Below, piece by piece: positions 27,695 to 37,563 of a stretch of DNA of 64,000 nt. Source of the DNA: Isosphaeraceae bacterium (GTDB taxonomy: Bacteria; Planctomycetota; Planctomycetia; Isosphaerales; Isosphaeraceae); contig BPJS01000001.1 in NCBI GenBank assembly GCA_026004735.1, positions 1,612,001-1,676,000 of the forward strand, given 5' to 3'. Below the pieces are notes generated by a model, which did no database searches, had not been told where the DNA came from, and saw nothing but the letters and a program-made list of their open reading frames with translations. Position 1 is the first letter of the stretch. Each line of letters opens with the position of its first letter. A program made the position numbers and the translations under genes.

Positions 27695-29343
27695 AACAGT
27701 TCACCGCCTTATACGTAGCTCTGAACGAAACCAACAAAACGACGGTCAAGGTCGAGGCCCTGGCCCGTTACTTTGCCGCTGCCTCCGACGAGGACGCCGC
27801 CTGGGCACTCTACTTCCTCACCGGGCGACGCCTGAGGCTGGCTGTGCCCACCAAGCGTTTGCGCGGCTGGGCGATCGAGCAGGCCGGCTTGTCCGAGTGG
27901 CTCTTCGGCGAGTGTTATGACGCCGTGGGCGATCTCTCGGAAACGATCGCCCTGGTCTTGCCGCCCCCCGAGCGGAAGCAGGACCGCTCGCTCGCGGCCT
28001 GGGTCGAGCGGATCCAGGAACTACAGGTCGCCGAATCCGCCCGACAGCGGCAGATCGTGACTGAGGCCTGGCTGTCGCTCGACGAAACGGATCGATTCGT
28101 CTGGAACAAACTGCTGCTCGGCGGATTCCGCGTCGGCGTCTCGCAGCAACTGGTGCTCCGCGGCCTCGCGCAGGCTTACCGGGTCGAAGCCAGCCAACTC
28201 GCCGAGCGGTTGATGGGCCAGTGGCAGCCATCGGCCGAAGCCTTCCGCGCTCTGGTCTCGCCGGATCCATCCGACACCCGCCCGCACCTTCGCCCGTACC
28301 CATTCTGCCTGGCCCACCCGCTCGAGGGCGACGCCGCCAGCCTCGGCCAGCTCGATCACTGGATGGCCGAGTGGAAGTGGGACGGAATCCGGGCGCAGCT
28401 CGTCCGCCGCGACCGGCGTATGGCCCTCTGGTCCCGCGGCGAGGAAAACCTGACCGAGCGCTTTCCTGAACTCGATCCCTTAATCGCCCGTATTCCCGAC
28501 GGGACCGTCCTCGACGGCGAGCTGCTCCCCTGGCTCGATGACGCTCCGCTGCCGTTCACGTCGCTTCAGACGCGGATCAACCGCAAAGCGCTGACTCGCT
28601 CCATCCTGCGTCGCGTCCCGGTCGTCTTCCTTGCCTACGATCTGATCGAATCCGGCGGAATCGACGTGCGGGATCGGCCGTTCCGCTGGCGTCGCGACGA
28701 GCTGGAACGTCTGATCTTGTCCTGCGCAGTGCCCGTGCTGCGGATCTCGCCGCGCGTGACGGCGGCCAGTTGGCAGGACTTGGCTAGCCTCCGCCGATCG
28801 AGCCGTGCGCGCGGTGCCGAGGGCCTTGTGCTTAAGCATGCCGACTCGGTTTACGCCGCCGGCCGGGTGCGCGGTGTCTGGTGGAAGTGGAAGGTCGAGC
28901 CGTGGACCGTGGACGCGGTGCTGACGGCGGCCCAGCGCGGCAGCGGTCGCCGCGCCAGCCTGTATACCGACTACACCTTCTCCGTCTGGGACAACGGCCA
29001 GCTCGTCCCGCTGGCCAAGGCCTACTCGGGTCTGAGCGACGACGAGATCCGCCAGGTCGATGCCTGGATCCGACGCCACATGCGCGAAAAGTTTGGGCCA
29101 GTCCGGACCGTCGATCCAGAGCTGGTCTTCGAACTGGCCTTTGAGGGCATCCAACGATCGACCCGGCACAAGTCCGGCCTGGCCGTGCGCTTCCCCCGCA
29201 TCCTGCGCTGGCGTCGTGACAAGACGGCCGACCAGGCCGACTCCCTCGACGCGGTCCGGGCCATGCTGTCCGCCCAGACTCACTCGGACCCCAGCTCGAC
29301 GACCGGCAGCACGATCCGCGAAGGCCGGCTCTTCGAGCGGTAG
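27691..29343 (+). CDS. ATP-dependent DNA ligase (exonuclease-associated type)
   Basis: The 550-residue product has an N-terminal DNA-binding domain (residues 1-190, FTALYVALNETNKTTVKVEA), then an adenylation domain with the AMP-accepting Lys229 in EWKWDGIRAQL, SRGEENLTERFPEL, LDGELL, EGLVLKHADSVY and VWWKWKVEPW, and an OB-fold C-terminus. It starts with GTG 27691, coupled to the exonuclease gene. It would seal nicks in a repair pathway apart from the replicative NAD-dependent ligase. The last 64 bases overlap the convergent hydrolase gene. The helicase and phosphoesterase of the four-gene version are not next to it. Confidence 0.94.
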   Translation: MKQFTALYVALNETNKTTVKVEALARYFAAASDEDAAWALYFLTGRRLRLAVPTKRLRGWAIEQAGLSEWLFGECYDAVGDLSETIALVLPPPERKQDRSLAAWVERIQELQVAESARQRQIVTEAWLSLDETDRFVWNKLLLGGFRVGVSQQLVLRGLAQAYRVEASQLAERLMGQWQPSAEAFRALVSPDPSDTRPHLRPYPFCLAHPLEGDAASLGQLDHWMAEWKWDGIRAQLVRRDRRMALWSRGEENLTERFPELDPLIARIPDGTVLDGELLPWLDDAPLPFTSLQTRINRKALTRSILRRVPVVFLAYDLIESGGIDVRDRPFRWRRDELERLILSCAVPVLRISPRVTAASWQDLASLRRSSRARGAEGLVLKHADSVYAAGRVRGVWWKWKVEPWTVDAVLTAAQRGSGRRASLYTDYTFSVWDNGQLVPLAKAYSGLSDDEIRQVDAWIRRHMREKFGPVRTVDPELVFELAFEGIQRSTRHKSGLAVRFPRILRWRRDKTADQADSLDAVRAMLSAQTHSDPSSTTGSTIREGRLFER

Positions 29344-31169
29344 ACCCGCTGGGTGGCTTTCTGGAAATCGGCTGCGTCGGCCTCGTCAATATCGACGAAG
29401 CGCTGGGGGTTGCGGTCCACCAGCGGAAACCATGTGCTCTGAATTTGGATCATAATCCGGTGGCCCGGGCGAAACGTGTGGAACGAATCGTGGAGCACGA
29501 ATCGGACTCGGGTCGGCTCTCCCGGCCGGAACGGCTCCGGCTCAGAGAGGCTGTTGCGGAACCGGCCCCGGAGCACGTCGCCGCGGACCATCATCTGATA
29601 CCCTTGCATCGGCGGGGCGCCCCGAGGCGGCACCGGGCCAGTGTAGTTGTCGGGAAACTCGTCGATCAGCTTGACCACCCAGTCGCAATCGGTGCCCGTC
29701 GTGGACACGATCAGATCGACCTCGATGGGCCCGGCGATCGTCAGTGGATCCTCGAGCGGCTTGCTGCGATAGACCAGCACATCCGGCCGAGTCGCAGCGT
29801 GGCGCTGATCCTCGGTCATGTAATCACCGGTCATCCCGATCCGGATCTTGTCGATGTACGGCACGGGACGAGCCGGATCGCTCACATATTCGTCGAAGGC
29901 TTCCTCGCTCTCCGTCACCGGCGGTTCGAAGCCAAGCGACTCGTTCTCCCGCAGATAGACCGGACGCGTCTGGACCGACCGCGGGGGCCAGGCGTCGAAC
30001 CTATGCCAGCGGTTCTGCCCAGTCTCAAAGACCACCGCTTCGTCCGGCAGCGGCAGATCGGCACCCTTCAGATAATGCTCGAAGAACGGATACTCGAGCA
30101 TCTCGCGGTAGTATTCCGCGGTCTTGGAGTCGAAGGCGAGGTTGCCGAGGGTGTCGCCGGGGCCGCCTGCCCAACCGCCGTGGCGCCACGGACCCATGAC
30201 CAAGACGTTGTAGCCTTCGTTCTCGGACCGCTCGATCGCCTTGTACGTCTCCAAGGCTCCGAAATGGTTCTCGGCGTCAAACCATCCGCCGACGGTCATG
30301 ACGGCGGGCCGCGTGTCGCCCAGGTGAGCCCGGAGGTTACGCGAGGTCCAGAATTCATCATACGTATCGTGCTTCATCATTTCGTTCCAGAAGGCGACCT
30401 TACCTTTGAAGTAGCGCGCGTCGGCGTTCTTGAGCGGACCCAGATTGAGAAAGAAACGATAACCGTCGGGGGTTCCGGGATCGAAGCCCGGCCCGGTCGA
30501 GGTCGTCGGGTTGGGCGGCTGCTGCTCGAAATTGGCCAGGAACAAGAAGGCGTGGGTCAAAAAGAACGCCCCGTTGTGATGCCAGTCGTCGCCGACGAAC
30601 CAGTCAGTCACCGGCGCCTGGGGCGAGGCTGCCACCAGCGCCGGGTGGGCGTCGATCGTGGCACAGGCCGCGTAAAAGCCGGGATAGGAGATGCCCCAGA
30701 TGCCGACCTTGCCGTTGTGGTTAGGGATGTTCTTGATCAGCCAGTCGATGGTGTCGTAGGCGTCTGTACTCTCGTCAATCGTGGTCGGCTTGCCGTCGTG
30801 CTCAACGATCGGCCGCATGTGGACGAATTTCCCCTCCGACATGTAGCGGCCGCGAACATCCTGATACGCCACAATGTATCCCGAGGCCGCAAAGAGCGGC
30901 GACGGTCCCACCACGCCGCGGTAGGCGTTCTCGCCATACGGGCCAACCGAATACGGCGTACGCTGCAACAGGATCGGGTAGGTCTTCGAGGTATCCCTCG
31001 GCGCGTAGATCGCCGTGAAGAGCTTGACCCCGTCACGCATCGGAATCAACACTTCCGACTTCTGATACCGCTGCTTGATCGCCTCGGCACCCTGAAGCTG
31101 AGCCGGGCGTTCCTGGGCCAACGCCGGCGCAGTGGCCAGCACCATCAGTCCGAATACAACGCGACGCAC
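29280..31169 (-). CDS. secreted CocE/NonD family alpha/beta-hydrolase (alpha-amino-acid ester hydrolase-like)
   Basis: The 629-residue product has a cleavable signal peptide (MRRVVFGLMVLATAPALAQ) and the X-prolyl dipeptidyl peptidase-type hydrolase fold. The nucleophile is Ser161 in GIWGISYPGF. TVGGWFDAEN likely supplies the Asp and MGPWRHGGW the His. The C-terminal jelly-roll domain (VDLIVSTTGTDCDWVVKL onward) is typical. Substrates of relatives include beta-lactam and amino-acid esters and acyl compounds; this one is unknown. Translation starts at GTG 31169 with GAGGAG nine bases upstream. The 3' end overlaps the convergent ligase gene by 64 bases, an unusually long overlap of two conserved C-termini. 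Confidence 0.93.
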   Translation of the reverse strand: MRRVVFGLMVLATAPALAQERPAQLQGAEAIKQRYQKSEVLIPMRDGVKLFTAIYAPRDTSKTYPILLQRTPYSVGPYGENAYRGVVGPSPLFAASGYIVAYQDVRGRYMSEGKFVHMRPIVEHDGKPTTIDESTDAYDTIDWLIKNIPNHNGKVGIWGISYPGFYAACATIDAHPALVAASPQAPVTDWFVGDDWHHNGAFFLTHAFLFLANFEQQPPNPTTSTGPGFDPGTPDGYRFFLNLGPLKNADARYFKGKVAFWNEMMKHDTYDEFWTSRNLRAHLGDTRPAVMTVGGWFDAENHFGALETYKAIERSENEGYNVLVMGPWRHGGWAGGPGDTLGNLAFDSKTAEYYREMLEYPFFEHYLKGADLPLPDEAVVFETGQNRWHRFDAWPPRSVQTRPVYLRENESLGFEPPVTESEEAFDEYVSDPARPVPYIDKIRIGMTGDYMTEDQRHAATRPDVLVYRSKPLEDPLTIAGPIEVDLIVSTTGTDCDWVVKLIDEFPDNYTGPVPPRGAPPMQGYQMMVRGDVLRGRFRNSLSEPEPFRPGEPTRVRFVLHDSFHTFRPGHRIMIQIQSTWFPLVDRNPQRFVDIDEADAADFQKATQRVYRSKSRPSRIVLPVVELGSE

Positions 31170-31621
31170 GGTCGGTAGCTCCTCGTCCCGCTCCAGCGAT
31201 CATCACCCTCCGCCGACCCAACCGAGCGTAGCCTTCACAAGCCAGCGACGCCATCAGGGACCCGGAAACGGCGACTGCTCAGCCTGGGACCCGCCCCGAC
31301 CCGGCAGCATCACCGCTCCGCGCTCCGGCGGTGGCTTGAGGCTCAAGGCGTCAGCCGGCCCGTCCTCGTCGTTGGCACCCTTCCGCGGATCGGGCGCATG
31401 CGGACCCCCGTTGCCCCGGTCGTCCTGCCTCCGCCGCCGGGCTCCGACCCCGACAGGCTCATCCCAGAGGCTCGACGTGCAGGAGCTGGCCGCCACGCCC
31501 TAGCCTCCTCTCCGACGCTCCACGTCATCACGTTCGGAGAAATCCGTCTGCTCGTCCCAGGCAAGGATCCATCGGGCGCCTTGCCACTCTCCGAATCGGC
31601 CGCCGGCCAGTGTCCCGAATC
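31170..31621. other. intergenic region, no supported gene
   Basis: This 452-base gap between the maltokinase stop and the hydrolase start holds only short GC-rich open frames (for example 31254-31496 minus) without ribosome binding sites or recognisable content. It may contain the promoter for the hydrolase. Confidence 0.5.
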
Positions 31622-33148
31622 TCAACGCTCGAGCAGTCGCGTTAGCCCGCCGAGCGGCAGATCGGCCCAATCCGGTCGGTTATTTAGCTCGTAGTCGAGT
31701 TCGTAAAGCGCCTTCTCGACCAGCAGCCGATCGAGCAAGGCGCGCCGGTCCTCTCCCAGCCCGCCTGGGGTGGGGTCGTGGGCGGAGTAAACCTCTAGGA
31801 ACTTCGCCTCCGCGTTTGCGGACCACTCGCGTGCAAGCTGACCGAGCCTCGGCTCGCGACCGACGTGACGCGACCGGGCTGAGGCGGCTGCGGCGAAGGC
31901 CACGTAATCGAACGAGCGGAGCATGCCCGCCACGTCCCGCAGGGGTGACTGCTTGCGGCGACGCTCCTCGACGGGCCTGGTCGGCTCGCCCTCGAAGTCG
32001 AGAAAGATGTAGTCGTGATCGGTCCGGAGCGTCTGGCCCAGGTGCAAGTCGCCATGAATGCGTTGACGCTCGCCCAGCCGCGCCGGGTTGATCGCGTGTT
32101 CCTGGCCCGAGAGCCACTGTTCCACGCGATCGAGGATCGGGTACGCCACGGTCGCACCGCTGGCCACGGCCGATCGCCGGGTCGAGGCCGCCTGTCGGCG
32201 AATCGCCTCGGATGTGCCGATCCAGTCCTCAGGGCCGAACGCGATCGGCTCAAACTCGGGGTCGTCGCGGATCGACGCCAGGGCGCGATGCAGCTCAGCG
32301 GTCCGCCGGGCGAGGATCGCCACGTCGTCGAGCGTCTCCCCGAGGATCGCCTCGAACCGAGCCGCCTCGCCGGCTCGGTCGGCATCCAGCCACTCGACAA
32401 GCCGTTCCCGCATCCACTCCCAGCCCTGGCCCCGGCTCGGGACAAACTGCTGGAGCATGGCGGCGTGGGCGAAGCCTGGGCTGGAATCGTCCGAATGCGC
32501 GTATCCGATCGCGCCAGCGAGTGCCGGCATGTTCCGGAACGAGGTGCGCTCGGTCAACGCGCGGGTCAGCTCGACATCGGGATTGATCCCATCGGCCAGG
32601 CCGCGAAACACTTTCAGCAACAGCCCATCCCCAAAAATGATGTTCGAATGGCTCTGCTCAGCGCGGCTGAGACGGACCGGCTCGAGCGGCCCAGACGCAA
32701 GCCCCGGAAACGCGGCGGTTGGCTCCCCCGTAAAGGCTCCCCGTTCGGTGGCGAAACCTGAACCCGACTCGATCAGACCGACCAGCCACCGCGGCAGCTC
32801 GGGCATCGCCAGGGCATCGACAATCCAGACCGACTGGCCGTGGAGGCTCGTGCGGGCCACGATGGCCGCCGGCTCAACGTCCCTGCTCCGCTCCGGAATC
32901 ATCGCCAGCGGGATCTGGTATTGGCCGACCGGAACCTCGCCGCTCCAGATCCGCGCGACCATCCAGAGGTGGTCGCCTGGTCCCCCGGTCGCCAGCCGAG
33001 CGCCATCGACCCATTGCACACGATCCGGGTGACGCGATTTGGCCTGAAACCAGCGACGATCGGCAACCCACGCGGGCAGCCATTCGCGTTCCAATCGTTC
33101 CCGTAGGGATTTCCACGCGTCGCCTTGGGATTGCGGGTGTTGATTCAT
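31622..33148 (-). CDS. mak: maltokinase-like phosphotransferase (Mak/Pep2)
   Basis: About 508 residues from ATG 33148; TTG 33178 would add ten. Family features: WLPAWVADRRWFQAKSR near the N-terminus, SNIIFGDGLLLKVFRG around the nucleotide-binding Lys, the catalytic loop HGDLHLGQTL near residue 375, and the DFEGEP metal motif. Maltokinase makes maltose 1-phosphate, the substrate of GlgE, and it is encoded directly downstream of glgE here. It is a stand-alone protein rather than the TreS-Mak fusion seen in many bacteria. Together the two genes would turn maltose into alpha-1,4-glucan. Trehalose synthase, the usual third partner, is not in the window. Confidence 0.9.
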   Translation of the reverse strand: MNQHPQSQGDAWKSLRERLEREWLPAWVADRRWFQAKSRHPDRVQWVDGARLATGGPGDHLWMVARIWSGEVPVGQYQIPLAMIPERSRDVEPAAIVARTSLHGQSVWIVDALAMPELPRWLVGLIESGSGFATERGAFTGEPTAAFPGLASGPLEPVRLSRAEQSHSNIIFGDGLLLKVFRGLADGINPDVELTRALTERTSFRNMPALAGAIGYAHSDDSSPGFAHAAMLQQFVPSRGQGWEWMRERLVEWLDADRAGEAARFEAILGETLDDVAILARRTAELHRALASIRDDPEFEPIAFGPEDWIGTSEAIRRQAASTRRSAVASGATVAYPILDRVEQWLSGQEHAINPARLGERQRIHGDLHLGQTLRTDHDYIFLDFEGEPTRPVEERRRKQSPLRDVAGMLRSFDYVAFAAAASARSRHVGREPRLGQLAREWSANAEAKFLEVYSAHDPTPGGLGEDRRALLDRLLVEKALYELDYELNNRPDWADLPLGGLTRLLER

Positions 33149-33170
33149 CCGCCAGACCGCCGGCTCCGGT

Positions 33171-35222
33171 TCATTCAAAGTATTCGTAATCCTGCTCGGC
33201 CCTGATCCGGCGGCGTACCCGGAAAATATGCGCCGGCATGTGGTGAGGGTTGAGCAGCACGAAATTGGTCGGCCCGCGCCAGGTGTAGCGGGCGTCGTTG
33301 ATCAAATCGTGGACCTGATAGACGGCGGCATCTCCCCCGTCGATCCTCAGCTCGTGCAGCGGCAGGCTCAACCAGCCCGACTGAGTATGAAACGGATCGA
33401 GGTTGACCACCGTCAAAATCACGTTGGCCAGGTCGGGCGTCGCCTTGGTGTAGGCGATCAGTTGGGGGTTGTCGACCGCCACAAACCTGAGGTTACGGTT
33501 CTCCTGAAGCGCGGGGTTCAAGCGACGAATCGTGTTGACCCGGCCGATCAAATCCCGCAGCGACCAGGGTGCGTCGAGATCCCAGTGGCGAATTTGGTAT
33601 TTCTCCGAATCCAGATACTCTTCCGAACCGGGACGAACCGGCGTACCGACGCACAGCTCGAATGGGGGGCCGTAGATGCCGTACGAGGCGCCCAGCGTCG
33701 CCGCAAGCACCAGCCGCGTGATAAATGCCGGCCGGCCGCCTGTCTGAAGATATTCGTGAAGAATGTCCGGCGTGTTGGCAAACAGGTTGGGCCGCATATA
33801 CTCGGCACACTCCGAGCGGGTTAGCTCGGTGAAGTAGTCGGTCAACCCCTGCTTGTCGTTACGCCAGGTAAAGTAGGTATACGACTGCGTGAATCCGGCC
33901 TTGGCCAGATACTTCATGAGCTTCGGACGCGTGAACGCCTCGGACAGAAACACGGTATCAGAGTGACGATCCCAGACTTCACGCAGGCACCACTCCCAGA
34001 AGGGCAGGGCCTTCGTGTGCGGGTTGTCCACGCGAAAGATCTTGACCCCCTGGTCGATCCAGTACAGAAAGACGTCGCGCAACGCCTCCCAGAGCGAGCG
34101 CCAGGCCTCGGTCTCGAAGTTGAGCGGGTAGATATCCTGATACTTCTTCGGTGGGTTCTCGGCGTATTGAATCGACCCATCCGGCCGCCGCTTGAACCAC
34201 TCGGGATGCTCGCGCACCCAGGGGTGATCCGGCGAGCACTGAAACGCGATGTCCAGCGCGATCTCCAGACCATAGCCCGCCGCCGCAGCGACAAGTCGGC
34301 GAAAGTCGTCCAGAGTCCCCAGCTCCGGGTGGATTGCCGTGTGTCCCCCTTCAGGCCCCCCGATCGCCCACGGGCTGCCCGGATCGCCCGGGCCGGGGGT
34401 TAGGCTGTTGTTTGGGCCTTTGCGATGGGTGCGGCCGATCGGATGAATCGGCGGCAGATAAACAACGTCGAAGCCCATCGAGGCAATGTATCCCATCCAA
34501 CGCTGCAGGTCGGCAAACCGGCCGTGGCGATTCGGCTCAGCCGCCGTCGAGCGGGGAAACAACTCATACCAAGCTCCGAAGCGGGCCCGCTCACGTTCGA
34601 CCTGGACCCGTAAAACCCGCTCCAGCCGACGCGCCTGGCGCCGATCGCTATGTCGATCCATCAGACCGCGGAGCTCCGTACTCAGCGCCAGCTCGATCCG
34701 CACCACTGGGTCGCCCGGATGCTCCAGCGCGTCGGCCAGATCCCGGAGCCGGCGAGCCTCATCGCCGACGGCCCGGTCCGCTCCGGCTCGCACAAGCCCC
34801 GCAATCTCCCGCAACTCCAAACCTACCTCCTGCCCCGCCTCCCACTTCTTACTCAGGCCCCGAACAGCGGTCGCGAAATGATCGACCCAGGCTTCGATCG
34901 TGTACTCAAACCACCCGACGCTCGTTGGCACAAACCGCCCAGCCCAACGATCGTTCTCCAGCGGATTCATCCGGACCTCGGACCAGTTCGGTGCACTGGC
35001 CGGCCGGTAACGCAAAACCGCCGCGATCTCGTCGTGCCCCTCGGCAAAAATGTCGGCTTCGACATCCACCGGCTCGCCCACCACCCGCTTGATCGGAAAT
35101 CGACCGCCGTCGATCTCGGGCCAGACGGCCTCGATCACCACCCGCGGCGGAGGAATCGACGAAGCCGTTGACGTTTCGTGCGCGTCCGGGCGGCCGGCTG
35201 GCTTTTGCGTCTGCACGGGCAT
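33171..35222 (-). CDS. glgE: alpha-1,4-glucan:maltose-1-phosphate maltosyltransferase
   Basis: The 683-residue GH13_3 enzyme adds maltosyl units from maltose 1-phosphate to alpha-1,4-glucan. The order is N-terminal Ig-like domain, a helical insertion (residues 130-215), then a barrel with FDVVYLPPIHPIGRTHRKGP, the phosphate-site region NPPKKYQDIYPLNFE, the nucleophile Asp399 in FRVDNPHTKALPFW, the acid/base Glu428 in FLSEAFTRPK, and a C-terminal beta domain. ATG 35222 follows AGGGAA by about ten bases and starts MPVQTQKPAG; the longer frame is not conserved. The stop overlaps the possible TTG start of mak. Confidence 0.96.
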   Translation of the reverse strand: MPVQTQKPAGRPDAHETSTASSIPPPRVVIEAVWPEIDGGRFPIKRVVGEPVDVEADIFAEGHDEIAAVLRYRPASAPNWSEVRMNPLENDRWAGRFVPTSVGWFEYTIEAWVDHFATAVRGLSKKWEAGQEVGLELREIAGLVRAGADRAVGDEARRLRDLADALEHPGDPVVRIELALSTELRGLMDRHSDRRQARRLERVLRVQVERERARFGAWYELFPRSTAAEPNRHGRFADLQRWMGYIASMGFDVVYLPPIHPIGRTHRKGPNNSLTPGPGDPGSPWAIGGPEGGHTAIHPELGTLDDFRRLVAAAAGYGLEIALDIAFQCSPDHPWVREHPEWFKRRPDGSIQYAENPPKKYQDIYPLNFETEAWRSLWEALRDVFLYWIDQGVKIFRVDNPHTKALPFWEWCLREVWDRHSDTVFLSEAFTRPKLMKYLAKAGFTQSYTYFTWRNDKQGLTDYFTELTRSECAEYMRPNLFANTPDILHEYLQTGGRPAFITRLVLAATLGASYGIYGPPFELCVGTPVRPGSEEYLDSEKYQIRHWDLDAPWSLRDLIGRVNTIRRLNPALQENRNLRFVAVDNPQLIAYTKATPDLANVILTVVNLDPFHTQSGWLSLPLHELRIDGGDAAVYQVHDLINDARYTWRGPTNFVLLNPHHMPAHIFRVRRRIRAEQDYEYFE

Positions 35223-35512
35223 CGCGGCGTGTTCCCTGATTTGCAGGCTGGTCAAGCTGTCCGATGACAGCCTCAGCACGATTTCACGATCCTACTGGAC
35301 CTCAACCATGCAGGGCAACGCCGCCTCCGGCCGACGTGATCCGCCACCGACCCGGCCGCTCGCCGATCGGTCCGCCGCCTCCGCCCAACCTCTCCGTGCT
35401 CATCGGATCGGCCCGACCTGAGCGGACTCGCCTCGGCCGGGTCAATCATCGAGACGGGCCTCGGCGCCCTCATCTCAGGATCACGCCGAACCTCTCATGC
35501 TGCGATCGTCAG

Positions 35513-35586
35513 TAGCGGGGAGGAGGCTCGAACTCCTGACCTGCGGGTTATGAATCCGCCGCTCTAGCCAGCTGAGCTACCCCGCT
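35513..35586 (-). tRNA. tRNA-Met (anticodon CAT, elongator type)
   Basis: Read on the minus strand the 74-base molecule has the acceptor AGCGGGG paired with CCCCGCT, the D-arm GCTC...GAGC, the anticodon loop TTCATAA and the T-arm AGGAGTTCGAGCCTCCT, with discriminator A. The first acceptor pair is a normal A-T pair, unlike the initiator mismatch, and the GGATTCATAACCC anticodon arm is typical of elongator tRNA-Met. A tRNA-Ile modified to lysidine also has a CAT anticodon and cannot be fully excluded. CCA is not encoded. Confidence 0.93.
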
Positions 35587-35719
35587 AGATGCGATGACGA
35601 GCCGCGGGAACTGTCTCGGAAAAGTCCCGTTGACCGCCAAAGCTCCAGGGAAGAATACTGAGGTTTTGGCCCGTTTTCAAGCTGCCGCGACGCAGCCCCC
35701 CCGGACCCCTCGGATCCCC

Positions 35720-37393
35720 ATGCCCGCTCAGTATATCTTCACCATCGAAAATCTCTCGAAAAGCCACAACAAGAAAGAGGTGCTCAAGAATCTCTGGCTC
35801 GCCTTCTATCCTGGCGCCAAGATTGGCGTCCTCGGGCCCAATGGCTCAGGCAAAAGCACCCTGCTGCGGATCATGACCGGCCTGGACACCGACTTTGTCG
35901 GTACGGCCCGGCTGACCCCGGGCTATACCGTCGGCTACCTGCCTCAAGAACCGACCCTCGACCCGACCAAAACCGTGCTCGGCAACGTCGAGGAAGCCGT
36001 CGCCGAAACCCGCGCCCTGCTCGATCGCTTCAACGAAATCAGCATGAAGCTGGCCGAGCCGCTCGAGCCGGACGAGTTGGAAGCCCTGCTGGCCGAACAA
36101 GGCGACGTGCAGGACCGCATCGAGCACGTCAACGGCTGGGAACTCGATCGCCAGCTCGAAATCGCCATGGACGCCATGCGCCTGCCTCCCCCCGATGCCG
36201 ACGTCACCACCCTCTCCGGCGGCGAACGCCGCCGCGTCGCCCTCTGCCGGCTGCTGCTCCAAAAGCCCGACCTGCTCCTGCTCGACGAGCCAACCAACCA
36301 CCTCGACGCCGAGAGCATCGCCTGGCTCGAACGCCACCTCGAAGAATACCCGGGAACCGTCGTGGCCGTGACCCACGACCGCTACTTCCTCGACAATGTC
36401 GCCCGCTGGATCCTCGAACTCGACCGCGGCCGTGGCATCCCCTTCGAGGGGAACTACTCCTCCTGGCTCGAACAGAAAAAAGCTCGCCTCGAAAAAGAGG
36501 AGAAACAGGAGGCCGCCCGCCAGAAAACCCTCGAGCGCGAGCTGGAGTGGGTCCGGATGGCCCCTCGCGCCCGAATGGCCAAAAACAAGGCCCGCATCCA
36601 GCGCTACGAGCAACTGGCCGCCGAGCAAGCCGAACGCCGCGATGAGCCGATCACCATCCAGATCCCTCCCGGGCCGCACCTCGGCTCACTGGTCGTCGAG
36701 GCCCTCGACGTCTCCAAGGTCTACGGCGACCGGGTCTTGTTCGAGGGCCTGACCTTCCGCCTTCCGCCCGGCGGCATCGTCGGCGTCATCGGCCCCAACG
36801 GAGCTGGCAAAACCACCTTGTTCCGCATGATCGTCGGTCAGGAGCAACCCACCAGCGGCACCCTCCGCATCGGCGAGACCGTCCAGATTTCTTACGTCGA
36901 CCAGAGCCGCGATACCCTCAACCCCGACAACACCATCTTTCAAGAAATCAGTGGCGGCAAGGACGTCGTCGAACTGGGCAAACGCAAGGTGCCCAGCCGC
37001 GCCTACGTCTCCTGGTTCAACTTCCGCGGCCCCGATCAGGAAAAGAAAGTCGGCAATCTCTCCGGCGGCGAACGCAACCGCGTCCATCTGGCCAAACTCC
37101 TCAAAAGCGGCGGCAACCTCCTGCTGCTCGACGAACCGACCAACGACCTCGACGTCGACACCCTCCGCGCCCTCGAAGACGCCCTACTCGACTTCGCTGG
37201 CTGCGCGGTCGTCATCAGCCACGACCGCTGGTTCCTGGACCGGATCGCAACCCACATCCTCGCCTTCGAAGGCGATAGCCGCGTCGTCTGGTGCGAGGGG
37301 AACTATCAGACCTACGAACAACAGCGCCGGGAGCGGCTCGGAATCGAGGCCGACCAGCCCCACCGGATCAAATACAAATCCCTGACCCGCTAA
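35720..37393 (+). CDS. ettA: energy-dependent translational throttle protein EttA (ABC-F)
   Basis: The 557-residue ABC-F ATPase binds the ribosomal E site and gates elongation according to the ATP/ADP ratio. There are two ATPase domains, with Walker [10 protein letters not shown] (near residue 39) and GPNGAGKTT (near 356), and signatures [15 protein letters not shown] and [15 protein letters not shown]. The linker contains the [20 protein letters not shown] helix typical of EttA, and an arm domain interrupts the first ATPase domain. The length matches EttA. ATG 35720 is chosen because the family begins with [12 protein letters not shown]; the frame runs further upstream without conservation. 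Confidence 0.97.
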   Translation: MPAQYIFTIENLSKSHNKKEVLKNLWLAFYPGAKIGVLGPNGSGKSTLLRIMTGLDTDFVGTARLTPGYTVGYLPQEPTLDPTKTVLGNVEEAVAETRALLDRFNEISMKLAEPLEPDELEALLAEQGDVQDRIEHVNGWELDRQLEIAMDAMRLPPPDADVTTLSGGERRRVALCRLLLQKPDLLLLDEPTNHLDAESIAWLERHLEEYPGTVVAVTHDRYFLDNVARWILELDRGRGIPFEGNYSSWLEQKKARLEKEEKQEAARQKTLERELEWVRMAPRARMAKNKARIQRYEQLAAEQAERRDEPITIQIPPGPHLGSLVVEALDVSKVYGDRVLFEGLTFRLPPGGIVGVIGPNGAGKTTLFRMIVGQEQPTSGTLRIGETVQISYVDQSRDTLNPDNTIFQEISGGKDVVELGKRKVPSRAYVSWFNFRGPDQEKKVGNLSGGERNRVHLAKLLKSGGNLLLLDEPTNDLDVDTLRALEDALLDFAGCAVVISHDRWFLDRIATHILAFEGDSRVVWCEGNYQTYEQQRRERLGIEADQPHRIKYKSLTR

Positions 37394-37508
37394 CCCCTCA
37401 AGCACCCGGTCCGGCTCAACCGCCGAGCCCATCCCCGCCGCCGACCCTCAAAAACGAGCGGCCACCGGCCAGCGTCGCCCCGACGCCCAATTACGCCCGA
37501 CAACCCGG

Positions 37509-37535
37509 CCGGCAGGGGGTATTGCCCCCTGCCGG
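37509..37535. terminator. bidirectional hairpin between convergent genes
   Basis: CCGGCAGGGGG and CCCCCTGCCGG form a perfect 11-bp stem with loop TATTG, placed between the end of ettA and the convergent end of the Gfo/Idh gene. No long T run follows on either strand. Confidence 0.7.
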
Positions 37536-37563
37536 AGCGGCTGTGTTGCATTCTTGCGTCGGC

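Noticed and set aside
31254..31496. 80-codon minus-strand frame in the gap after the maltokinase gene
   Set aside because: No ribosome binding site, no recognisable sequence and a composition expected from GC-rich noncoding DNA.
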